Below are positions 1 to 5,992 of a stretch of DNA of 6,281 nt, in pieces. The stretch's first letter is position 1. The number at the start of each line of letters is the position of its first letter. Source of the DNA: QHVT01 sp036387915 (GTDB lineage Bacteria; Acidobacteriota; Thermoanaerobaculia; Gp7-AA8); assembly GCA_036387915.1 (NCBI GenBank), contig DASVSV010000553.1, positions 1 through 6,281 of the forward strand, written 5' to 3'. The notes under the pieces were generated by a model. It had not been told where the DNA came from. It searched no databases and was given only the letters and a program-made list of their open reading frames with translations. A program made the translations under genes and the position numbers.

Positions 1-531
1 GGCGATGTAGCAGTCGCTGGCCAGGCGGGCCAGCGTCCGCGCGTCGTAGTGCGTGGAGCGGCGATCGGCGATGGCGATCTCGCCCGCGCCGATGATCTCG
101 TCGATCAGCACGACGTCGTCGCGCACGCAGCCGGTCAGCGACCGCGCGTCGTAGCCGCCCGTCCACATGCGCGCGTTCAGTCCCTCGTCGCGCAGCCCCT
201 TCACTTTCGCCAGCAGCGCGGGGAGGGTCTTGGTGGTGGTGTCGGTGCCGAGCAGTCCGACGACGGTCGTGGTGCCGCCCGCGAACAACTCACTGGCGGC
301 GATGGACGGAGTGGCGGTCGCGAATCCCTTCTCGCCGCTGCCGCCGATCAGATGGATGTGGCAGTCGATGAGGCCCGGCGTGACGATGCAGCCGCTGGCG
401 TCGATGACCTCGGGCTCGAACGACGACGCCTCGACGGCGCCGATGCGCTCGATGCGTCCGCCCGCGACGACGATGGTCGCCTTCCCGCGCGGGGCGGGTG
501 CATAGATGTCACCGTTCTCAACGACCAGCAT
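1..531 (-). CDS. iadA: Isoaspartyl dipeptidase (beta-aspartyl-peptidase, IadA type), N-terminal part, cut by window edge
   Basis: Family role: a cytoplasmic metallo-amidohydrolase that hydrolyses beta-aspartyl dipeptides, including beta-Asp-Arg from cyanophycin breakdown. The 177 visible codons run in frame to base 1. They show the small N-terminal beta domain (about residues 1-52) and then the start of the TIM barrel, with the metal-binding H58-x-H60 in PGLIDCHIHLIGG. IadA-specific stretches follow: GGSGEKGF (64-70), VVGLLGTD (90-97) and TGGYDARS (124-131, with Y127 at the place of a conserved active-site tyrosine). E. coli IadA is about 390 aa, so slightly under half is present; the remaining metal ligands and catalytic Asp lie outside. 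Where E. coli has the carboxylated bridging Lys, this protein reads GEIAIAD with E151. ATG at 531 is chosen because an in-frame TGA lies at 553-555 and no other ATG or GTG start lies between; the Shine-Dalgarno is weak. It starts 37 bases after the cphA stop on the same strand, so co-transcription is likely. Specificity for beta-Asp-Arg is inferred from context. Confidence 0.9.
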   Translation of the reverse strand, partial: MLVVENGDIYAPAPRGKATIVVAGGRIERIGAVEASSFEPEVIDASGCIVTPGLIDCHIHLIGGSGEKGFATATPSIAASELFAGGTTTVVGLLGTDTTTKTLPALLAKVKGLRDEGLNARMWTGGYDARSLTGCVRDDVVLIDEIIGAGEIAIADRRSTHYDARTLARLASDCYIA

Positions 532-568
532 CAGAGGCCGAGTCTCACACGCTCACAGCCGCACAGTC

Positions 569-3226
569 TCATACCACTCCGATGCGGCTCTGGGACTCAG
601 AGACGATGAGGCTCCGCAACTCCTCCACATACCGTGCCGCGATCTCCGGCTTGTCGGCGATGTAGACGATGAGATCGCCCGGCTGCCCCTCGGTCACCGC
701 GAGGGCGATGGCCTCGGCCTCTTCGCGCCGGTGAACGATCTGCGCCTCGTGGAGGCCGCCGGCGATCAGGCCCTCGCGGATGATGGCCGCGACTTCGCCC
801 GGCTGGCGTCCGCGCAGGTCGAAATCGTCGCGCACGACCACGCGGTCGAAGTGCTGTCCGACGATGCGCGCCGCGGCGCGAATGTCTTCGTTGCGGCGAT
901 CGCCCGGTAATCCGAGGACGCACACCAGCCGGTTGCGCCGCAGCGCTTCGGCCAACTCGCTCACCGCGGCCAGGCCGTGCGGGTTGTGGGCGTAGTCGAT
1001 CATGACGCGGAAGCCGTCGAACTCGATGAGGTTCAGGCGGCCCGGAGTCGTGGTCGCGGACTGGAAGAACGACTGCAGCCCGGAGACGATGTCGCTGACG
1101 TGAATGTCGGTCGCGAACGTGGCCAGTACCGCGGCCAGCGCGTTGGCGAGATTGAAGCGCGCCTTGCCGTTGAACGAGATCGGCACGTTGCGGTCCTGGC
1201 AGAGCGGGATGCGCAGGCCGTTCTCGTAGAGCATCAGCCAACCGTCTTCGATCGTGGCGCCGAGGCCCTCGCGGGTGACGTGGTCGCGGAAGGTGGCGTT
1301 GTTCGGGTCGAGGGAGAAGAACGCGACGCGGCAGTTGGCCTGCTCGCGAATCACCGGGGTCATGTCGTCCTCGGCGTTGAGGATCGCGTAGCCCTGCGGC
1401 ATCACGCGCTCGACGGTGACGGCCTTCACGCGGGCCAGGTCTTCGAGCGTGTGGATGTCGCGGATGCCGAGGTGATCCTCGGCGATGTTGGTGACGACGG
1501 CGGCGTTCGACCAGTCGTACGCGACGCCGGCGCGGAGGATGCCGCCGCGCGCGGTCTCGAGGACGGCGAAGTTCACGGAGGGATCGCGCAGCACGACCTG
1601 CGCGCTGTTCGGTCCCGTGGTGTCGCCCTTCTGCACGAGCTGGTTGCGGATGTAGATGCCGTCGCTCGTGGTCAGGCCGACGCTTTTGCCGGCCATCTTG
1701 GCGATGTGGGCGCAGAGGCGCGCGGTGGTCGTCTTGCCGTTCGTGCCGGTGATGGTGATGATCGGGATGCGCGACTCGCAGCCGGGCGGGAAGAGCATGT
1801 CCACGACCGCTTCGCCGACGGGGCGCGGCTTGCCCTCGGTCGGTGCGAGATGCATGCGGAAGCCCGGCGCGGCGTTGACTTCGACGATGCCGCCGCCGTT
1901 CTCCGAGACCGGCGTCTCGATGCTGGGCGCGACGACGTCGATGCCGGCGATGTCCAGTCCGACCAGGCAGGAGATGCGCTCCGCCATTTCGATGTTCGCG
2001 GGATGCACGCGGTCGGTGACGTCGATCGACGTGCCGCCGGTGGAGAGGTTCGCGGTGGTCTTGAGGTGCACGACTTCGCCCGGAGGGAGAACGCTGTCGG
2101 TCGACAGTCCGCGCAGCTCCAGGAGGCGCAGCGTGGAGGAGTCGATCTTGATCCGGGTCAGGACTTTCTCGTGGCCTTCGCCGCGGCGCGGGTCCTCGTT
2201 GGCCAGGTCGACGAGTTGACTGATGGTGTGGACGCCGTCGCCGATCACGTGCGCCGGGACGCGCTCCGCCGCGGCCACGAATTTCTGGTTGATGCAGAGC
2301 AGGCGGAAGTCTTTGCCCGGCAGGTAGCGCTCGATGATGACGCTGGTGCGATAGGTCTTGGCGTTCTCGAACGCGACGCGCAGCTCTTCCTCGTTGCGGA
2401 TGTTGGTGACGATGCCCCGTCCCTGCGAGGCGTCGAGCGGCTTGACGACGATCGGCCAGCCGATGCGGTTCGCGATCTCGATGGCTTCGTCGAGATGACG
2501 CGTGACGTCGCCGCCCGGCACGGGGATGCCGTGGAAGCCGAGGATGGCTTTGGTCTTGTCCTTGTCGCCGGCGATCTCGACGCCGAGGAAGCGCGTCGTC
2601 GAGGCGATGGTGGCCTGGATCTTTTTGGAGTTGGCGCCGTAGCCGAGCTGCACGAGATTGAGCTCGTCGAGGCGCATGAAGGGGATGTTGCGCTTGACCG
2701 CCGCGTCGACGATGGCTTTGGTGGACGGTCCGAGGGAGTTGCGCTCGTAGTTGCGGCGCAACCGCACCACGTTCTCCGGCACCTCGTACGACTCGCCGGC
2801 GATCAGCGCCTCGAGCAGCTCGATGGCCATCTCGCCGGCCATGATCCCGGTCGAGCGCTCTTCGACTTCGTAGATGACGTTGTAGACGCCCGGACCGTCC
2901 GCCGAGCGCGCCCGGCCGAAGCCGACGTTGATCCCGGCCAGGTTCTGCAACTCGATGGCGATGTGCTCCATGACATGCCCGAGCCAGGTGCCGTCTTTGA
3001 CCCGGCTGAGGAACCCGCCCCGCACCCCCTCGGAACATCGATGCTCGACGAGCGAGGGGAGGATCGCTTCGAGGGTCTCGTAAAAGTGGGGGATCTGGTC
3101 GGTCGGGCGCTCTTCGTACTCGCCGATGTCGATCTTCCATTTCACGCAGGGGAACTGCGCGTAGAGATTTGGCCCCATGAGAGCCAGTCGTTCGAGGACT
3201 CGAATGTGGAAGCGGTTTTCGCTCAT
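569..3226 (-). CDS. cphA: Cyanophycin synthetase, CphA1-like, full length (885 aa)
   Basis: Family role: polymerises Asp and Arg into multi-L-arginyl-poly-L-aspartate, a cytoplasmic storage granule, using one ATP per residue added. An N-terminal domain (about 1-160) carries GPNLYA (18-23), GVRGGF (67-72) and HVMEHIAIELQ (84-94). The ATP-grasp domain (about 161-485), which adds Asp to the backbone, has KPLDASQGRGI (262-272), DIAGIDVV (425-432) and VEVNAAPGFRMH (448-459). The Mur-ligase-like domain (about 486-885), which adds Arg to the Asp side chain, has the P-loop GTNGKTT (494-500), LETARGG (556-562), NIAEDHLG (580-587) and DYAHNPHG (744-751). Both ATP sites look intact, which favours CphA1 (free Asp plus Arg) over the dipeptide-polymerising CphA2. 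Length is normal for the family (about 870-900). The reading frame stays open upstream to 3412 but that part is intergenic repeat; ATG 3226 places the conserved GPN motif at residue 18, near its usual position. No clear Shine-Dalgarno precedes it. It is first in an operon with iadA. Confidence 0.95.
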   Translation of the reverse strand: MSENRFHIRVLERLALMGPNLYAQFPCVKWKIDIGEYEERPTDQIPHFYETLEAILPSLVEHRCSEGVRGGFLSRVKDGTWLGHVMEHIAIELQNLAGINVGFGRARSADGPGVYNVIYEVEERSTGIMAGEMAIELLEALIAGESYEVPENVVRLRRNYERNSLGPSTKAIVDAAVKRNIPFMRLDELNLVQLGYGANSKKIQATIASTTRFLGVEIAGDKDKTKAILGFHGIPVPGGDVTRHLDEAIEIANRIGWPIVVKPLDASQGRGIVTNIRNEEELRVAFENAKTYRTSVIIERYLPGKDFRLLCINQKFVAAAERVPAHVIGDGVHTISQLVDLANEDPRRGEGHEKVLTRIKIDSSTLRLLELRGLSTDSVLPPGEVVHLKTTANLSTGGTSIDVTDRVHPANIEMAERISCLVGLDIAGIDVVAPSIETPVSENGGGIVEVNAAPGFRMHLAPTEGKPRPVGEAVVDMLFPPGCESRIPIITITGTNGKTTTARLCAHIAKMAGKSVGLTTSDGIYIRNQLVQKGDTTGPNSAQVVLRDPSVNFAVLETARGGILRAGVAYDWSNAAVVTNIAEDHLGIRDIHTLEDLARVKAVTVERVMPQGYAILNAEDDMTPVIREQANCRVAFFSLDPNNATFRDHVTREGLGATIEDGWLMLYENGLRIPLCQDRNVPISFNGKARFNLANALAAVLATFATDIHVSDIVSGLQSFFQSATTTPGRLNLIEFDGFRVMIDYAHNPHGLAAVSELAEALRRNRLVCVLGLPGDRRNEDIRAAARIVGQHFDRVVVRDDFDLRGRQPGEVAAIIREGLIAGGLHEAQIVHRREEAEAIALAVTEGQPGDLIVYIADKPEIAARYVEELRSLIVSESQSRIGVV

Positions 3227-3251
3227 ATTGTCAGGAACCCGTGAGGGCCCT

Positions 3252-3265
3252 AGAGCAACGGCTCT
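3252..3265 (-). promoter_or_regulatory. Small hairpin in the cphA leader
   Basis: AGAGC (3252-3256) and GCTCT (3261-3265) form a perfect 5-bp stem with a 4-base loop, 26 bases upstream of the cphA start codon. If transcription starts further upstream, it would lie in the 5' untranslated region. It could affect translation or could be chance; a 5-bp stem in GC-rich DNA is not rare. Confidence 0.2.
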
Positions 3266-3312
3266 GCCAAGGTTGTGACGCAGCGCACAGACCTGATCGG
3301 ACGGATGGGTGT

Positions 3313-3348
3313 GCAAATATTGCGGAAATCGTTTGCGCGAGGCGCAAA
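3313..3348. promoter_or_regulatory. AT-richer patch with two operator-like inverted repeats, probable cphA control region
   Basis: This is the most AT-rich part of the divergent spacer. It contains GCAA-ATA-TTGC (3313-3323) and a perfect 7-bp inverted repeat, TTTGCGC-GAG-GCGCAAA (3332-3348). The half sites share a GCAA core, so they may be related binding sites for one dimeric regulator. The patch lies about 85-115 bases upstream of cphA and about 300 upstream of the right operon, so control of cphA is the more natural reading. No convincing -35/-10 pair with normal spacing was found on either strand. Confidence 0.35.
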
Positions 3349-3374
3349 TTGTTCTCGTAAAAGCGTCGGGCTCT

Positions 3375-3441
3375 GCCTGAGGAAAAAAACAGGCGCCCGG
3401 CCGCCCACCCACGGGAGGGGCGGGCTGAAGCCACGCCCTAC
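3375..3441. repeat. GC-rich hairpin element, probable dispersed intergenic repeat (unit 1)
   Basis: GCCTG (3375-3379) and CAGGC (3390-3394) flank a run of seven A. Next comes a strong imperfect hairpin: GGGCGGGC (3418-3425) pairs with GCCACGCCC (3430-3438) through eight base pairs with one bulged A, and the loop is TGAA. The composition and layout resemble the short GC-rich palindromic repeats scattered between genes in many high-GC genomes. Only one copy is in the window, so the dispersed status is inferred. A transcription terminator is less likely because no T run follows the hairpin on either strand. Confidence 0.45.
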
Positions 3442-3485
3442 GTTTTCATCTTTTGCGTGGACGAGGCTGCTTTGGCGCGAAACGA

Positions 3486-3590
3486 ACCGCGGAGAGGGCA
3501 ACAGATGAAGTGTCTCGCGAGAGCCATGTTTGTTGCCCCTCGCCCCGCGGTGAGCGGGGAGAGGGTGCCCGAAGGGCGGGTGAGGGGTCG
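3486..3590. repeat. Nested GC-rich inverted repeats, probable dispersed intergenic repeat (unit 2)
   Basis: An outer imperfect inverted repeat pairs 3486-3503 (ACCGCGGAGAGGGCAACA) with 3531-3551, with small insertions in the right arm. The 27-base spacer contains a perfect 10-bp palindrome, TCTCGCGAGA (3513-3522). The right arm alternatively folds with downstream sequence: 3537-3548 pairs with 3554-3565 over 12 bp with one mismatch and a 5-base loop. A small GCCC-GAA-GGGC hairpin follows (3567-3577). Mutually exclusive nested palindromes of this type are usual for repetitive extragenic elements. Reading frames across the unit lack protein-like character. Confidence 0.5.
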
Positions 3591-3612
3591 TGAGAGTTGC
3601 GCTAACGTAAGC

Positions 3613-3631
3613 GCGTGTCAGGATGACACGC
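3613..3631. promoter_or_regulatory. Perfect 8-bp inverted repeat before the right operon (operator or leader hairpin)
   Basis: GCGTGTCA (3613-3620) and TGACACGC (3624-3631) are perfect inverted repeats separated by GGA. The site ends 17 bases before the ATG of the first gene of the right operon and 6 bases before its Shine-Dalgarno. A weaker repeat, GCGCT-AACGTA-AGCGC (3599-3614), overlaps its left edge. A dimeric regulator site overlapping the transcription start, or a hairpin in the leader, would both fit. No clear -35/-10 pair was recognised next to it. Confidence 0.4.
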
Positions 3632-3637
3632 AGATAG

Positions 3638-3643
3638 AAGGAG
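3638..3643 (+). promoter_or_regulatory. Strong ribosome binding site that fixes the start of the AhpD-like gene
   Basis: AAGGAG lies 5 bases before ATG 3649. It decides for this start over in-frame ATGs upstream (for example 3457), whose extra codons would run through the repeat units. Confidence 0.8.
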
Positions 3644-3648
3644 AGACG

Positions 3649-3981
3649 ATGCCCAGCTACTACATGTCCGAGGACCTTGCTCGCTTCGGGGAAATCTCGA
3701 AGGCCAATCCGAAGGGTTGGGACGGGTTCCTCAACTGGTATCAGCAGACCATGGCCCCCGGCGCGCTGGACGAGAAGACGAAGAAGCTGATCGCGCTGGC
3801 GGTGGCGTATGCGATCCAGGAGCCGTACTGCATCGACTCGTACTCGTCGGCCTGCAGCGACGCCGGTCTGTCGCCGGAGGAGATGGCGGAGGCGGTGGGG
3901 GTCGCGGCGGTGATCCGCGGCGGCGGCACGATCGCGCACTGGGCGCAGTCGTGCAACGCGCTGGCGCGCCGGGAGGACTGA
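3649..3981 (+). CDS. AhpD-like / carboxymuconolactone-decarboxylase-fold small protein, related to arsenosugar-associated peroxidase-like family
   Basis: A 110-aa all-helical protein of the AhpD/CMD superfamily, whose members are small oligomeric proteins acting as thiol peroxidases, reductant relays or decarboxylases. The superfamily core is KKLIALAVAYAIQ (45-57), then PYCIDSY (59-65), then VAAVIRGGGTIAH (85-97). The N-terminal YY-x3-DL-x2-FG pattern, the PYCID-x-Y motif and the length recall the peroxidase-like family annotated beside arsenosugar biosynthesis genes; this is from memory. In that family, and in AhpD, the active site is Cys-x-x-Cys. Here it reads E58-P-Y-C61, so the first cysteine is missing; the codon is GAG, not TGA, so this is not hidden selenocysteine. 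Other cysteines are C69 and C102. Peroxidase chemistry of the two-cysteine type is therefore doubtful, unless C69 or a partner cysteine substitutes. It is the first gene of the right operon, and its TGA overlaps the next ATG by one base. Confidence 0.8.
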   Translation: MPSYYMSEDLARFGEISKANPKGWDGFLNWYQQTMAPGALDEKTKKLIALAVAYAIQEPYCIDSYSSACSDAGLSPEEMAEAVGVAAVIRGGGTIAHWAQSCNALARRED

Positions 3982-5135
3982 TGCGCGTGCTCGTCATCGG
4001 CGCCGGGCCGATGGGGATCGCCGCGGCCCTCGGCGCCGCGGAGCGCGGGCACGACGTGACGGTGCTGGAGCGGGGAGAGATCGGCGCGTCGCTCCGGACC
4101 TGGGGCCCGACGCGCTTCTTTTCGCCGTTGCACATGAACGTCTCCGCGCGCATGCGCACGCTCCTCGGCCACGAGCTGCCGGACGGCGATGCTCTGCTGA
4201 CGGGGCCGGAGTACGCGGATCGCGTGCTCGTGCCGCTCACGCGGCGCGAGCCGCTGCAGGGGCGCGTGCGTACGGGGATGAACGTGATCGCGGTCGGACG
4301 CCGCGGCATGACCCGCACGGACTACGCCGGACATCCGCTGCGATCCGAGCGTCCGTTCCGCGTGCTCTGCGATTCGGACGAGACGTTCGACGCGGAGGTG
4401 GTGCTCGACGCCAGCGGCGGACTGACCGTGCCTCGTCCGATCGGCGCCGGCGGCCTGCCCGCGCGCGGCGAGTCGCGACTCGCGCAGCGTCCGCTGCGCA
4501 CCCTCGGCGCACTGGCCTCCCGCGCAAACGAGCTCCGCGGACGCACGACGCTGGTCCTCGGCGACGGCCACTCGGCAGCGCACGCGATCGGCTTCCTCGA
4601 CGACCTTGCCCGCGAGGATCCGTCGACGCGGATCGTCTGGGCGGCGCGCGCGGCGAACCGCCGTCCGTGCGAGGAAGTGATGAACGATCCGCTGCCGGAG
4701 CGGGCCAACGTCGTGGCGCGAGCGAATGCGCTGGCCGAGACGCCGCCGCCTTTTCTGCGCGTCGAACGGCGGGCGATGATCGAGAGCGTGGCGCAGAACA
4801 ACGGACACGCGGTCGTCGCCTTGACGGGAAGTGGCGCCGGCAATCGCATCGTCGAAGTCGATCACGTCGCGGCGTTCACGGGATACCGGCCGGACGGCGG
4901 ATTCCTTTCGGAGCTGGCGGTGGAGATCTCGCCGGTGACCGAGGGGGGCGCGCGGCTGTATCGGGCGATCTCCACGATCACGGACTGCCTCTCGGTGCCG
5001 GACGTGAAGCCGCAGGATTTGCAGAGCGGGGAGGCGGGGTTCTACTTTGTCGGCTCGCGCGCGTACGGGCGGTCGAATGGCTTTCTGTTGCAGACGGGAC
5101 TCGCGCAACTGGAAACGATTCTGAGCACGCTATGA
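3981..5135 (+). CDS. FAD/NAD(P)-dependent oxidoreductase (two-dinucleotide-binding flavoprotein), substrate unknown
   Basis: A 384-aa cytoplasmic flavoprotein. The N-terminal Rossmann motif GAGPMG (7-12) with E30 at the end of the second strand (VTVLERG) is a typical FAD site. DASGG (143-147) matches the strand-turn before the second nucleotide domain. LVLGDGHSAAHA (191-202) resembles a GxGxSA NAD(P)H-binding loop. FTGYRPDG (299-306) resembles the conserved segment of thioredoxin-reductase-like and class B monooxygenase-like enzymes. Near the C-terminus, FVGSRAYGRSNG (356-367) occupies the place of the usual FAD-binding G-D motif but has Ser where Asp is common. No Cys-x-x-Cys redox pair of thioredoxin reductase type is present; only C130, C229 and C336 occur. 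It could therefore be a monooxygenase (ArsO-like flavoproteins are one possibility) or a reductase that feeds electrons to its neighbours. Start: ATG 3981 overlaps the previous stop (TGATG) and follows GGGAGGA. Its own stop overlaps the next ATG by four bases (ATGA). Confidence 0.85.
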   Translation: MRVLVIGAGPMGIAAALGAAERGHDVTVLERGEIGASLRTWGPTRFFSPLHMNVSARMRTLLGHELPDGDALLTGPEYADRVLVPLTRREPLQGRVRTGMNVIAVGRRGMTRTDYAGHPLRSERPFRVLCDSDETFDAEVVLDASGGLTVPRPIGAGGLPARGESRLAQRPLRTLGALASRANELRGRTTLVLGDGHSAAHAIGFLDDLAREDPSTRIVWAARAANRRPCEEVMNDPLPERANVVARANALAETPPPFLRVERRAMIESVAQNNGHAVVALTGSGAGNRIVEVDHVAAFTGYRPDGGFLSELAVEISPVTEGGARLYRAISTITDCLSVPDVKPQDLQSGEAGFYFVGSRAYGRSNGFLLQTGLAQLETILSTL

Positions 5136-5992
5136 CCGCGATCGCGCCTGACGTCCCGCTCCTCGCCCTGGACACGCTCTGGTTCCAGGTCGCGGGGACG
5201 ATCTGCAACATCGAGTGCACGCACTGCTTCATCTCCTGCTCGCCGAAGAATCACTCGCACGAAATGATGTCGCTGGCGGAGGTGCGGGAGCGACTGGCGG
5301 AGGCGCGCGACCTGGGCGTGCGCGAGTACTACTTCACCGGCGGCGAGCCGTTCATGAACCGCGACATGCTGGCCATCCTCGAGGAGACGCTGAAGCAGGG
5401 CCCGGCCACGGTGCTGACGAACGGGATGCTGCTCCGCGCTGAAGTCTGCCGGCGCCTGCGCGAGCTGTTCGACGCCAGCGATTACTCGCTCGACCTGCGC
5501 GTGAGCCTGGACGGTTTCGACGCGCCGTCGCACGACGCGATCCGCGGCAAAGGCGTCTGGGACCGGGTCATGATCGGGCTGAGGAATCTCGCGGACGCCG
5601 GTCTCAATCCGGTCATCACGGTCACGACGGCCGCGGAAGGGGTGGCCAGCGCGGAAGGACGCACGCGCTTCCTCGAAATCATCCGCAACTTCGGCTTCGC
5701 CCGTCCGCGGCTGAAGGTGCTGCCGCTGTTCCGCATCGGCGCCGAGGAGACGCGCACGCGCGCCTACGAGGACTGGGAGCGCATCGACACGCTCGAAGCC
5801 GCGGACGCCTCGCTGCTGCAGTGCTCGTCGTGCCGCATGATCACGAGCAAGGGCGTGTTCGTCTGTCCGATTCTGATCGAGGAGCCGGAGGCACGCATGG
5901 GCGATACTCTGGCCGGCACTTTGCGACCGTTCCCGCTGAAGTACGGCGCGTGCCACACGTGCTGGGTGGATGGAGTGACATGCACGACGTGA
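5132..5992 (+). CDS. Radical SAM enzyme with C-terminal auxiliary Fe-S (twitch/SPASM-like) cysteines
   Basis: A 286-aa protein. C25-x3-C29-x2-C32 (CNIECTHC) is the canonical radical SAM [4Fe-4S] motif, followed by a fourth nearby cysteine, C36. YYFTGGEPF (66-74) is the SAM-binding GGE motif, VLTNGML (94-100) the next barrel strand, and LRVSLDG (122-128) a conserved barrel motif of the family. The C-terminal region has C231-x2-C234, then G241-x3-C245, and finally C274-x2-C277-x6-C284. The C-x9-G-x3-C spacing is close to the twitch/SPASM consensus and suggests at least one auxiliary cluster. The whole enzyme is short, so a full two-cluster SPASM domain is less likely. Such enzymes often modify peptides or small molecules by radical C-H chemistry, but no precursor-peptide gene is recognisable in the window. 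ATG 5132 overlaps the flavoprotein stop (ATGA), which argues for translational coupling; no strong Shine-Dalgarno is present. An ArsS-type arsenosugar enzyme is not supported, since motif and length differ from what I recall of that family. Confidence 0.9.
   Translation: MTAIAPDVPLLALDTLWFQVAGTICNIECTHCFISCSPKNHSHEMMSLAEVRERLAEARDLGVREYYFTGGEPFMNRDMLAILEETLKQGPATVLTNGMLLRAEVCRRLRELFDASDYSLDLRVSLDGFDAPSHDAIRGKGVWDRVMIGLRNLADAGLNPVITVTTAAEGVASAEGRTRFLEIIRNFGFARPRLKVLPLFRIGAEETRTRAYEDWERIDTLEAADASLLQCSSCRMITSKGVFVCPILIEEPEARMGDTLAGTLRPFPLKYGACHTCWVDGVTCTT

Noticed and set aside
49..609. Plus-strand frame opposite iadA
   Set aside because: The minus strand encodes an unmistakable IadA N-terminus; the plus-strand product is low complexity.
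597..3140. 847-codon minus-strand frame overlapping cphA
   Set aside because: A shifted-frame shadow of cphA, giving an Arg/Pro/His-rich product without motifs.
977..3244. Very long open frame (755 codons) on the plus strand opposite cphA
   Set aside because: It mirrors the codon bias of cphA: high third-position GC suppresses stops on the antisense strand. The product is Asp/Arg/Val/Ala-rich low complexity with no domain pattern.
3227..3412. N-terminal extension of CphA by 62 residues
   Set aside because: The frame is open but crosses the palindromes and repeat unit 1, the extension has no family counterpart, and ATG 3226 gives the normal family length.
3375..3441. Intrinsic terminator between the divergent operons
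   Set aside because: The hairpins lack a following T run, and both operons point away from this region, so no transcript end is expected here.
3375..3590. CRISPR array
   Set aside because: The repeats are inverted and dissimilar to each other, without regular spacing or spacers, and no cas genes are present.
3457..3648. N-terminal extension of the AhpD-like protein
   Set aside because: The extra codons run through repeat unit 2 and the palindrome; the strong Shine-Dalgarno at 3638-3643 fixes ATG 3649.
3814..3840. Selenocysteine in the AhpD-like active site
   Set aside because: Some relatives carry Sec there, but this codon is GAG and the frame has no internal TGA.
3741..5108. 455-codon minus-strand frame opposite the flavoprotein gene
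   Set aside because: Antisense shadow; the plus-strand frame carries clear FAD and NAD(P) motifs and operon overlaps, while this one is Arg-rich without domains.
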